From the NCBI GenBank assembly GCA_030674185.1, contig JAPXFY010000016.1, forward strand, positions 38,209,966 to 38,273,965: a stretch of 64,000 nt of DNA. The letters run 5' to 3'. Origin of the DNA: Monoplex corrugatus. Taxonomy: Eukaryota; Mollusca; Gastropoda; Littorinimorpha; Ranellidae. Both the position numbers and the translations under genes were made by a program. This document shows, piece after piece, positions 38,671-51,500 of this stretch (position 1 is its first letter; the number at the start of each line of letters is the position of its first letter). The notes below the pieces were generated by a model. It was not told the DNA's origin and did not search any database. It was given only the letters and a program-made list of their open reading frames with translations.

Positions 38671-41600
38671 AAATCCAACCAACAAGACTGGCAGAATATA
38701 TCTAGTGTAAAATGAAGATAAACAAAATGTAAAATAAAAATAAACAAACAGGAATACTCATCATTTGAATTAAATAAATTTAACATTAAAGAATAGTCGC
38801 CTTGGTGTAGTGGTTAGCGCAGCGGACTACCGACTGGATGGTTGTAGGTTCGAATCCCCACCAGTCCCTTCAAAAATCATTGTGGGATTGATCGGCTCCC
38901 ACCCAGAGGTGAGCGTGCTGTGGGCTCATTGGGAAGACTGGGACCACACAGTCGAGTTGCATCCACTTCACGGATGCATCACTGAGGGTGTTGCTCAAAT
39001 CTTCTGACCAGCACCACAGGTGTCTGTGTCTCTTGGGCCTGGGTGACACCAGGATATATTATGATAGTTGCATAGACTAGTACAGCCCTGTCACACAGTC
39101 TCAATCCTAGATGGAACTTCATAGCATGATGATTACCACCCTCATCGACATCATCATCATCATCATCGCATTGTAAAAACTGTTCCAGCTTTTGTGTCTA
39201 TTAAGGTGGCATAGAAAATGGGACGAAAAAAAACAACAGATGAGCAAGGAGGTAACCTCCCTGAGTGCAATGATCCTTAAAAAAAAACATTCAAAAGCAC
39301 AAGTAGTGCAGAATAAGTGCAATGACTTATCCACATACTCAGTTGGAATGAAAATGAAAACCAAACGTGTTGCAGAATAAGTAAAAATGTCTTATCTACC
39401 ACACTCCGATGAAACTAACAACAAAAATTACAAGTGCTGCAGAATAAGTACAATGTCTAATCTACCATACTTAGATAAAACTAAGATCAAAAACCACAAG
39501 TGCTGCAGAATATCAAAAACCACAAGTGCTGCTGAATAAGCACAATGTCTAATCTACCATACCATAAAATTAATATCAAAAACCACAAGTGCTGCAAAAT
39601 AAGCAGAATATACAATCTACCACATTCAAATGCGACATCTACAACATTGGTAAAACGTATTTCGCCAACCGCATCAGCAGAAAAAGACTGACGTAAAAAG
39701 TAAAAAAAATTACCAAAGAAACCAATTATGCAACAACATTATAGAATAAACTGGACTTTAAACTTACTAACAGCATTAACACAATAAAAATCTGTAACAT
39801 TAACAGTATAGAAAAAGTTGTACAGGTTCATTATTAGCAGAATAAACTCTACGCAGGCAGAACAACTGCAAATTCTATTAAAGTTTCAAGGCCGACACAA
39901 TGAACCCACTAAAATACAATATACAAAGTATAATGAGAAAATAAACTGATGATACATGTAAACTAATGACAAAATAAACGTAATGCTAAAAAAAACCTTC
40001 ACAGGAGCAGGTGCTCCAAAGAGAATAAAAACATCACCAATAACACCAATAGTAATGGAGAAGTTATGCGCTGATGAATGTTTATAAACATACCACAATA
40101 CCACAAATAACACCAACATTAACAGAGTGGTTACACACTTCTTAATGTATATGAATATACATCAACACCAGAAATAACACCAACAATAACAAGAAGGTAT
40201 ACACTACTGAATGTTTAAAAACATACCATAAAAACACCAGGAATATCAAATGTTAATCGCTGATGACTGTTTATAAACATAAACAAATACCACCAACAGT
40301 AACAGACGCTACACACTTCTGAATGTTTATAAGCATACCACAAATAAAACCAACACTAAGAAAGAGGCTGAGCACTGTTGAATATTCATAAACATGTTAC
40401 AAATAACACCAACACTAACAGAGATGTTGACCACGCGTCAACAATTGATAAATATACCCACAAATACTATGAACATTAACAGAGGTTAAACACTGTTGAA
40501 TATTCATAAACATATCACAGATAACAACAACACTAACAGAGGTTAAACAATGATGAATGTTTATAAACATACCACAACAATAATAACAGAGAGGTTATAC
40601 ACTTCTGAATATTCATAAGCGTACTGCAAAAGTTATCTTCAATAGTGCTGGTTACTTTCATGGTTTACTGTATTGTTGGTATCCCACATAACATAAGTAA
40701 TTGTTCATTGTACTAGTTGGTCTTTCATACAAGTCCAGCACTGAAAATAATTTGGACATGCCCTCCCATCCCACCCCACCCCCCACATACACAGACACAC
40801 ACACGCACACACGCATGCACACACGCACGCATACACACGTGTTATATGTGCATACAGGTGCTCATATGCATGCAAACACACAAATTTTCAAACACTCGCC
40901 TCATGCAATTAAATGTAAAACAAATGTTCAAAAACTAACGACAAAAACAAAAGAAGCAATTCCAAAGATCAGGATTTATACATATCAGAATGTAAACATG
41001 ACAAGACACAGAAGCAGTAACTTCACGATAGTTCACAGTCTACATCAGAACCAGCATGTCCACAGTCATGATGTTTATAGCCCAGCCCACCACTAAAACC
41101 ACTAACCACATTAAACACAGCTCCAGGTTCAGCCAAAAAGACAACATTTAAAAGCCAAGCACAGGATCAGACTTTTAAGTCTAAAATACATTTAAAAATG
41201 TTGAAAGCAGGATGGGGGAAGTCCACACCTGCAAGACTGAAAAGTATGCCAGTATAGCCAGCAACTTGAGGAAACCTGGCTTTAAAGCCAAAGTCCTTGC
41301 TACATAGGTTGGAGCAAGGGGGTTGATAGGCACATCAGCCTATGGCCGCATGAAACAGCTCTCGATTTCTGGACAGAGAGAATCAGAGCCCTAAAGGCAA
41401 TGACAGAAGCAGCAGAAAAGAGTTCCAGCTGGATGTGGTCAAGGAGGAACAATAGCAAACTTCATAGAGCTTAAAATTCCCCTATATGTTGCTGGTGTCC
41501 GACAGCTAAGTGATTACGACATGTATCGCAAGGATGACTTGGCCTACAGACGCCTGGCCACTATGGATGTGCAGGTTCACACCTGGGTGGATGACAAATT

Positions 41601-44600
41601 TCTATTTAAAAGAAAACGGCGACAGCAAGCACTCAGGAGTCATGACCTGGATGCAGCCTGACCCCCTTAAAGTGTCAGGAGTTAAGGGCTGATACGTTTG
41701 ATGGTGGCTCCTCCTGTGAGGACCTTCTGCTGGCTGGCTCTCCATACAGTTTCTTGCAACATCAACAGCAGCAACAGCAACAATGGCAGAAGCACTGAAC
41801 TGATTCTTCAGAGATATCCTCCCAAAAGTCTAACCTTCAGTACTCGGGTAAAAAAAAGAAAAAATCGAAATATGGAACATCTACTTTTCCCTCTACCCCC
41901 TCATAAAACATTGGAAGAGTAATTTCTAAGCACCACTACTGTTGTTAAAGTATATCTAGACAGCCAATTGTTCTTGTTGTTCGTTTGCATGTTAGTATTA
42001 ATTTTGTTTGGTAGTTTCATTTTCAACTGGCTACTAATAGCAACAAACAAAAGTGAACGGGACCTGAAAATATCTGAAGCCTCTGTCACCTTATTCCCCA
42101 GTCCTATGGCCTCAGGGTTATGGGACAACCCTTTACCTTTGTTTTTTACTTCTGCAGTTGCTAATGATTCATGATTGGTCTGATGATTTATGGCTGCAAA
42201 GCCTGGACTCTCAGAAAAGCTGATTGCAAAAGAATTGAGGCACCAGAGGCATGGTTTTATCGGAGACTACTACGTGTCAAATGGACAGACAGAAGAACTA
42301 ATGAAAATGCCCTGGAAGAACTTGATACCACCAGAAAATTATTAGCAGACATCAACAAGAGAAGACTAAAATACATTGGCCATGTGTCACGTGGCAAGAA
42401 CACAGTCCTCATGGCAACCATTTTTCAAGGAAAACCAGAGGCAAAAAGGAAGAAAGGCAGGTTTCCACTCTCATTCATCGTCAACATAACCGACATCATC
42501 ATCACCATCATCATCAAATGCCCTGCCACATGGCGTTGGCGATCATGGCCCTCCATATGCATCTATCCCTTGTTTCCGCAAGCACATCTTCCACCCTCTC
42601 TGAGCTCAGCCAATCTGCAAGTCCGTCCAGTATTTTTTCCCTGGTTCTACCTGATGCTCTCTCTCCTTCCACCTTTCCTGTTGTGACCAGGTGCTCTAAT
42701 TCCCCTTTCCTCATAAAATGGCCTATAAATGTTGCCTGTCTTTTCCTAATCTTCTTATGAATGATCTTCTTGTGTCTGCCTCCATCAAGACTGTCTCGTT
42801 CGTTTTCTTTGCTGTCCATGGAACTCTCAACATTCTTCTTAGAAACATCAGCGGCCTAAATATTCAAGAAGTCATCCACGAAAGTCAAGACAGAGCGGTT
42901 TGGAAGAGAATGGTGGTATCAAAGAGTGCAGTGGCCAATACTGAACCCCGTGACGCCGACAGGCGAGACAGGTTACTACTACTGCTGGTGTTGATCGCTC
43001 CGTCAATCTAATCAGACAATGGATGCAACTCGTTAAGGACCTGGTAAGATGTGGAACTACTACCATTACTGAGAATAGTATTAAGTGTTTTCATGGAGAA
43101 GATCATGCAGAAAACCCTCCACGCGCACCACGTCTCCATCTCCACTGATGTCAGAATCATTAACAATCTAACATTTGTCAACAGCATCATGGTGAATACC
43201 AACACTAAACTGCATGATTTCACCAACAGACGTATTGACAGTGCAAGGGTACATGTATATGGAATGGACGTCAGCAATGACAAAAATAAAGTCATAGTCA
43301 AACCACAACTGGCAGCAGTACAAAAGTCTACATGAATGGCCACACATTAGATGAGATTGACAGCTTCAAATACCTGGGACCTAAGCTTGCCACAAATGGC
43401 AGCTTCACAGCAGATATAGGCATCAGCAATGGCCAGACTCATAGACACGTATAGAGAAACCTGACGGCTAGCTCTGTCACATTCTATAACATCACTGCCT
43501 CACTGTACCACGGGATTCGCCAGCATACAGTCTAAATAACACTGCTATATCATTCAGCTAGTTTCAATTCAATTTTGTGGCAAATTCCTAAGTTTAAGAG
43601 AAAATTATGATTATGATAAAAAATACCCAACACACACACACACACTCACGCACGCACGCACGCACGCACGCACGCGCACCCCCCCCCCCCCCCCACACAC
43701 ACACACAACCGAGAAATTTTGCCAAAAAGCTCTCATCCTGTTCCATGACATACAAACAGGAACACAAAATGACCATAATACATGCAATATTATTTATCAA
43801 ACAACAATCTTCAACTTGTCTCAACATTATTTCGAGGTCTACAGGCGTTAAACTGACAAAACTGTAGGAATGGATGCTGGGGTTATCATGGATCAGAAGA
43901 TTGCCCAGTAGCCACAATGAACAGGATATGAAGAAGCCACACTATCAACTTCACTACCAAGTTCACGCTGTCCAAATCACTACCAGTCTCCATCACCACC
44001 ATCAACGTTGTCAACACCATCACCTCCATCAACACCATTATCACCACTATCAATACCATTAACACCATCATCACCACGAAGTACACACTGACCAAATCAC
44101 TCCTAGTCTCCATCATGACCATCATCTCTGTCAACACCATCACCTCCATCAACACCGTTGTCACCACTATCACCACCAAGAACAGACTGTACAAGTCACT
44201 TCTAGTCTCCATCCTCCTCAAAGGGTGCGACACTTGGACACTGCTTGCTGACTCACAGAAGATAAATCAGGCTTCTGAGTGCTTACATTCCCAGGTTTTG
44301 TGATCTCCCCACTTTGCCATTCCGAATGTAAACGAGGAAACTAACGACTGGGTCCGAATGTGTCATGCAGCACTAGGACGGCCCCTCTGCTTGGTGAAAT
44401 GGCCACTGTGTGGTATCGGAAGGTGGGAGGTGACTGTCGGGTCAGTGGTGAGGCATTGATGCTCTGGGTCCCATCCAGCACTATTGGGTGTTTTTTGTTA
44501 ACTATCACCAGTAGATGACACTACTATCACTACTATACTATAAAGGTACAGGCTGCAGGGACACCGTTTTCAATTCACAGCACTGGCAGAATGAAGTAGG

Positions 44601-44870
44601 ATGTTCAACCTCACTGGACAACAGAACTTGACGTGAACCTTACAACAACGGAGATAAATCATAGTTGAACACACATTACTCATATAATTGAAAAATTACC
44701 CAAAATTTTAAATTAAAAAACAACAAATAAACGCAACAAAACTACAGCAATGGTAAAATGAATATGATGAAAACCATTCATTATTTACACCATAAACCCA
44801 CATAAAAACACACTATTTACACACTAAACACGATCTAAAAAGAAAAGTACAATACTGGCAGAAACGCGCG

Positions 44871-44904
<34 letters not shown>

Positions 44905-47900
44905 CAAATCCAACCAACAAGACTGGCAGAATATATCTAGTGTAAAATGAAGATAAACAAAATGTAAAATAAAAATAAACAAACAGGAATACTCATCATT
45001 TGAATTAAATAAATTTAACATTAAAGAATAGTCGCCTTGGTGTAGTGGTTAGCGCAGCGGACTACCGACTGGATGGTTGTAGGTTCGAATCCCCACCAGT
45101 CCCTTCAAAAATCATTGTGGGATTGATCGGCTCCCACCCAGAGGTGAGCGTGCTGTGGGCTCATTGGGAAGACTGGGACCACACAGTCGAGTTGCATCCA
45201 CTTCACGGATGCATCACTGAGGGTGTTGCTCAAATCTTCTGACCAGCACCACAGGTGTCTGTGTCTCTTGGGCCTGGGTGACACCAGGATATATTATGAT
45301 AGTTGCATAGACTAGTACAGCCCTGTCACACAGTCTCAATCCTAGATGGAACTTCATAGCATGATGATTACCACCCTCATCGACATCATCATCATCATCA
45401 TCGCATTGTAAAAACTGTTCCAGCTTTTGTGTCTATTAAGGTGGCATAGAAAATGGGACGAAAAAAAAACAACAGATGAGCAAGGAGGTAACCTCCCTGA
45501 GTGCAATGATCCTTAAAAAAAAACATTCAAAAGCACAAGTAGTGCAGAATAAGTGCAATGACTTATCCACATACTCAGTTGGAATGAAAATGAAAACCAA
45601 ACGTGTTGCAGAATAAGTAAAAATGTCTTATCTACCACACTCCGATGAAACTAACAACAAAAATTACAAGTGCTGCAGAATAAGTACAATGTCTAATCTA
45701 CCATACTTAGATAAAACTAAGATCAAAAACCACAAGTGCTGCAGAATATCAAAAACCACAAGTGCTGCTGAATAAGCACAATGTCTAATCTACCATACCA
45801 TAAAATTAATATCAAAAACCACAAGTGCTGCAAAATAAGCAGAATATACAATCTACCACATTCAAATGCGACATCTACAACATTGGTAAAACGTATTTCG
45901 CCAACCGCATCAGCAGAAAAAGACTGACGTAAAAAGTAAAAAAAATTACCAAAGAAACCAATTATGCAACAACATTATAGAATAAACTGGACTTTAAACT
46001 TACTAACAGCATTAACACAATAAAAATCTGTAACATTAACAGTATAGAAAAAGTTGTACAGGTTCATTATTAGCAGAATAAACTCTACGCAGGCAGAACA
46101 ACTGCAAATTCTATTAAAGTTTCAAGGCCGACACAATGAACCCACTAAAATACAATATACAAAGTATAATGAGAAAATAAACTGATGATACATGTAAACT
46201 AATGACAAAATAAACGTAATGCTAAAAAAAACCTTCACAGGAGCAGGTGCTCCAAAGAGAATAAAAACATCACCAATAACACCAATAGTAATGGAGAAGT
46301 TATGCGCTGATGAATGTTTTATAAACATACCACAATACCACAAATAACACCAACATTAACAGAGTGGTTACACACTTCTTAATGTATATGAATATACATC
46401 AACACCAGAAATAACACCAACAATAACAAGAAGGTATACACTACTGAATGTTTAAAAACATACCATAAAAACACCAGGAATATCAAATGTTAATCGCTGA
46501 TGACTGTTTATAAACATAAACAAATACCACCAACAGTAACAGACGCTACACACTTCTGAATGTTTATAAGCATACCACAAATAAAACCAACACTAAGAAA
46601 GAGGCTGAGCACTGTTGAATATTCATAAACATGTTACAAATAACACCAACACTAACAGAGATGTTGACCACGCGTCAACAATTGATAAATATACCCACAA
46701 ATACTATGAACATTAACAGAGGTTAAACACTGTTGAATATTCATAAACATATCACAAATAACAACAACACTAACAGAGGTTAAACAATGATGAATGTTTA
46801 TAAACATACCACAACAATAATAACAGAGAGGTTATACACTTCTGAATATTCATAAGCGTACTGCAAAAGTTATCTTCAATAGTGCTGGTTACTTTCATGG
46901 TTTACTGTATTGTTGGTATCCCACATAACATAAGTAATTGTTCATTGTACTAGTTGGTCTTTCATACAAGTCCAGCACTGAAAATAATTTGGACATGCCC
47001 TCCCATCCCACCCCACCCCCCACATACACAGACACACACACGCACACACGCATGCACACACGCACGCATACACACGTGTTATATGTGCATACAGGTGCTC
47101 ATATGCATGCAAACACACAAATTTTCAAACACTCGCCTCATGCAATTAAATGTAAAACAAATGTTCAAAAACTAACGACAAAAACAAAAGAAGCAATTCC
47201 AAAGATCAGGATTTATACATATCAGAATGTAAACATGACAAGACACAGAAGCAGTAACTTCACGATAGTTCACAGTCTACATCAGAACCAGCATGTCCAC
47301 AGTCATGATGTTTATAGCCCAGCCCACCACTAAAACCACTAACCACATTAAACACAGCTCCAGGTTCAGCCAAAAAGACAACATTTAAAAGCCAAGCACA
47401 GGATCAGACTTTTAAGTCTAAAATACATTTAAAAATGTTGAAAGCAGGATGGGGGAAGTCCACACCTGCAAGACTGAAAAGTATGCCAGTATAGCCAGCA
47501 ACTTGAGGAAACCTGGCTTTAAAGCCAAAGTCCTTGCTACATAGGTTGGAGCAAGGGGGTTGATAGGCACATCAGCCTATGGCCGCATGAAACAGCTCTC
47601 GATTTCTGGGACAGAGAGAATCAGAGCCCTAAAGGCAATGACAGAAGCAGCAGAAAAGAGTTCCAGCTGGATGTGGTCAAGGAGAACAATAGCAAACTTC
47701 ATAGAGCTTAAAATTCCCCTATATGTTGCTGGTGTCCGACAGCTAAGTGATTACGACATGTATCGCAAGGATGACTTGGCCTACAGACGCCTGGCCACTA
47801 TGGATGTGCAGGTTCACACCTGGGTGGATGACAAATTTCTATTTAAAAGAAAACGGCGACAGCAAGCACTCAGGAGTCATGACCTGGATGCAGCCTGACC

Positions 47901-48450
47901 CCCTTAAAGTGTCAGGAGTTAAGGGCTGATACGTTTGATGGTGGCTCCTCCTGTGAGGACCTTCTGCTGGCTGGCTCTCCATACAGTTTCTTGCAACATC
48001 AACAGCAGCAACAGCAACAATGGCAGAAGCACTGAACTGATTCTTCAGAGATATCCTCCCAAAAGTCTAACCTTCAGTACTCGGGTAAAAAAAAGAAAAA
48101 ATCGAAATATGGAACATCTACTTTTCCCTCTACCCCCTCATAAAACATTGGAAGAGTAATTTCTAAGCACCACTACTGTTGTTAAAGTATATCTAGACAG
48201 CCAATTGTTCTTGTTGTTCGTTTGCATGTTAGTATTAATTTTGTTTGGTAGTTTCATTTTCAACTGGCTACTAATAGCAACAAACAAAAGTGAATTACTG
48301 TGTAAATCCACTGCATGCTCCCCATGTCTTTCAAAACCAATACAAGCAGCTTTAGCTCTGGCACAAACAAGTAAAAAGCTTACAAAATGAACAGTCAAAC
48401 AGCATACAATGTGAAGAATCAAACAGCACAAATTATGAACAGTCAAAGGA

Positions 48451-48512
<62 letters not shown>

Positions 48513-48542
48513 CACACACACACACACACACACACACGCACG

Positions 48543-48584
<42 letters not shown>

Positions 48585-51500
48585 CACACCGTTTTTATAA
48601 CCAACACACAGAAGCAGCTGACACCAAATAAACGCTTTTCAAAAACGATACAAGCAACACAGAAAGTGCATGCTGGAAAGCCAATGGGGGCTGGGGTCAA
48701 GGGGTCATGCTCATGCAAATTGTAATCATACCGATGTGTAGGTCCAGGTGCTCTGGTTCTTTTTGTCCTAGTAACACCATCAGCATTTACATGTCATTTT
48801 GTGTTTACCACCACCACCCACCATTATCAATCAACGTCATCATCACATTATCATTAACATCAGTAACGACTACAATCATTGTCTTCATCGCCTTCATCAT
48901 CAATCATCATCATAGTCGTCGTCATCGTCGTCGTCGTCATCGTATATCATCATCATCGTCGTCGTCGTCATCATCAACCATTATCATCATTATCCTCCAT
49001 CATAATCATCATCAACCACATCATCATCATCATCATCCTTATCATCATCAACATGACCCCATCATCACCATCACAACAGGACACAAGGTAGACTGTCAAA
49101 TTTCAAGGTTGCCCCTTAACGCTAAATATGCAGAGCAGTGAGATAGTAGGAATCTCTTTTCTTGGGGCCAGCATCGTGAGTGCAGTGCCCATCTCCTCCC
49201 TCTTGCTGCTTTACCTTCTCCAACCCCTCACAGGGTAAAGTTTCTGTTTGCAGCTGAGTACACTGGCAGCTGCATGCATCAAATCTATCTCGACTCAGAC
49301 TGAACTTGTGCAGTAAGACTGGTAGTTGAGTGATCTGCCTCTACGACAATCACGCCTCAATGACTCAAAATGGAACAGAGTTTGATGTTTTTTCTTCCAA
49401 GAATATCTTTGCACACCATCTCACTGTCATCATCAACATTACAGCCACAAGATGGAACAAACTTCAAAACATCTTTCCAAAATATCAAACACATTATCTC
49501 AGCATTATCATCATCAACGTTACAGAAAACAAGATGGAAAAAAACTGGAATGCAAATTACCTACGATGGCTTCTCAGCTTTATCATCCCATGCATTTATG
49601 AGAATCAGCATTAACGAGTATTGTACGGTAGCCACGTATATAAGAGGTGTAAGGGTAAGGCAACTTCATGGAAACATACTTTGCCAGAGGACATAAGCCA
49701 CGGTTTACATGGAAACTTACTTTCTCAGAGGATAAAGCTATACTTTCCCAGATGACATAAGGTATGGTTTACATGGAAACTTACTTTCCCACAGGACATA
49801 AACCATGGTTTACATGGAAATGTACTTTCCTTGAGGACATAAGCCACGGTTTACATGGAAACTTACTTTCTCAGAGGATAAAGCTATACTTTCCCAGATG
49901 ACATAAGGTATGGTTTACATGGAAACTTACTTTCTCAGAGGATAAAGCTATACTTTCCCAGATGACATAAGGTATGGTTTACATGGAAACTTACTTTCTC
50001 AGAGGATAAAGCTATACTTTCCCAGATGACATAAGTATGGTTTACATGGAAACATACTTTCCTGAGGACATAAGCATGTTACATGGAAACTACTTTCCCA
50101 GAGGATATAAACCATGGTTTACATGGAAATATATTTTCCCTGAGGACATGAGCCACAGTTTATATGGAAACATACTTTCTCAGAGGATATAAATCATGGT
50201 TTACATGGAAATATACTTTCCTGGAGGGCATAAGCCATGGTTTATATGGAAACATACTTTCCCAGAGGACACATATATTTTCTCAGAGAACTTAAATCAC
50301 AGTTTACACGGAAGCATACTTTCCCAGAGAATATAGGCCATGGTTTACATTCATGCTTCATACGAAAAGTTCGCCACATTTTACATGGAAAAATCTGCTG
50401 AGACCCAATCAAAGCTGTACCGAAGACTGCCCAATCCAACCTAAACAAGTAGAAAAGGGAGTAAAACAAGAAAACTTGTACTGGTAATTGTACTGGTGGG
50501 AGAAAGACAAGGATAACACCAAAAGTGGACTTACACTGGTGAAAGTCCAGGTGTGGTACGGTTCGTCATGACAGGTGATGAGAATGGGCACCATGTCCTC
50601 ACCCTCCTCCTGCACCCCCACACACTGCAACACTGACCTCAGTTTGTGCTCCAGGGTCAGGGCAAAGCTCTGAAATTATCATTTGACATAAATATTAGTA
50701 ATTACAGGTCAGCTCACCTAACAGCTTGAGTTCTCCATGCTCCACTAAAGTCTGATTACGTGCAGTATGTAGTGAGTCCAAATGGGTTTGGAATATAACA
50801 CTATAAAAAACGATTCATAACATATCATCATACACACAATGCAACACTTTTTCTGTTTATTTCTTTCGTCTGTTGTTTCATCTTCCACCTCGCTTCAATG
50901 TCCATAAGTTCTGGGACCACTTTTCACAACGCTATGATGACACACGTTTCCTTTCATACTATATCTTAGTCTCAACCAGGCCTGAACAATACAGACATCT
51001 GTGGTGTGGTCAGTCAATCTGAACAACCCCTTCAACAACAAATCTATAAAATGGATGAGACTCGAATGTATGGACACATGCCATTCCATCCCAATGAACC
51101 CATAGCACGTTGAACTCTGGGGAAAATCCCACAGGACTAATGGGATCGGAACTCACATCTTCCTTGTCGTTAGTTCGTTACAATAACTACATCACCTTAG
51201 CGACTGATTCATAAACTGTAAACTGACTGCAATCATTTAACGTCTGGGCCTGGGTGACACTGTAAACAACATTACATCACACATGACTGGGATGTTAAAT
51301 GTTCCAATCCCCATCACTTCATATCATGTGCAGTCTAGTTTCTGCTTTCTCAAAGTTGAATACGTTATAGGCTCACCGGGCACTCAGGACCTGACAGTGC
51401 TACTTAAACTTCCAAATCAGCACCGTGTGTGTCTGTGTCTCTTAGTCCTGGTGTGCTTGTTTTTGTTTGTTTGTTTGTTTTTTTAACCGATGTCTTTTAA

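Larger units (their letters stand above)
35831..42057 (+). repeat. 6.2-kb tandem duplication, unit 1 (6227 bp)
   Basis: Starts cgggacctgaaaatatct and ends caaacaaaagtgaa, where unit 2 begins again with cgggacctg. It holds nested LINE fragments, an interspersed repeat, a SINE, degenerate 60-bp repeats and a LINE C-terminal remnant, all inside the last transferase intron. Confidence 0.97.
42058..48294 (+). repeat. 6.2-kb tandem duplication, unit 2 (6237 bp)
   Basis: Nearly identical to unit 1. Differences are mostly 1-bp indels, plus one cluster of changes at about 44.66-44.71 kb (unit 1: 38.42-38.48 kb) and shorter CA/GCAC runs. It ends ...aaaagtgaa at 48294, after which the sequence is unique (ttactgtg). 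Confidence 0.97.

Noticed and set aside
38796..38872. A tRNA gene (A and B boxes perfect)
   Set aside because: No acceptor-stem pairing that I can build, and the sequence continues into a 380-bp body found in other copies, so a SINE is more likely.
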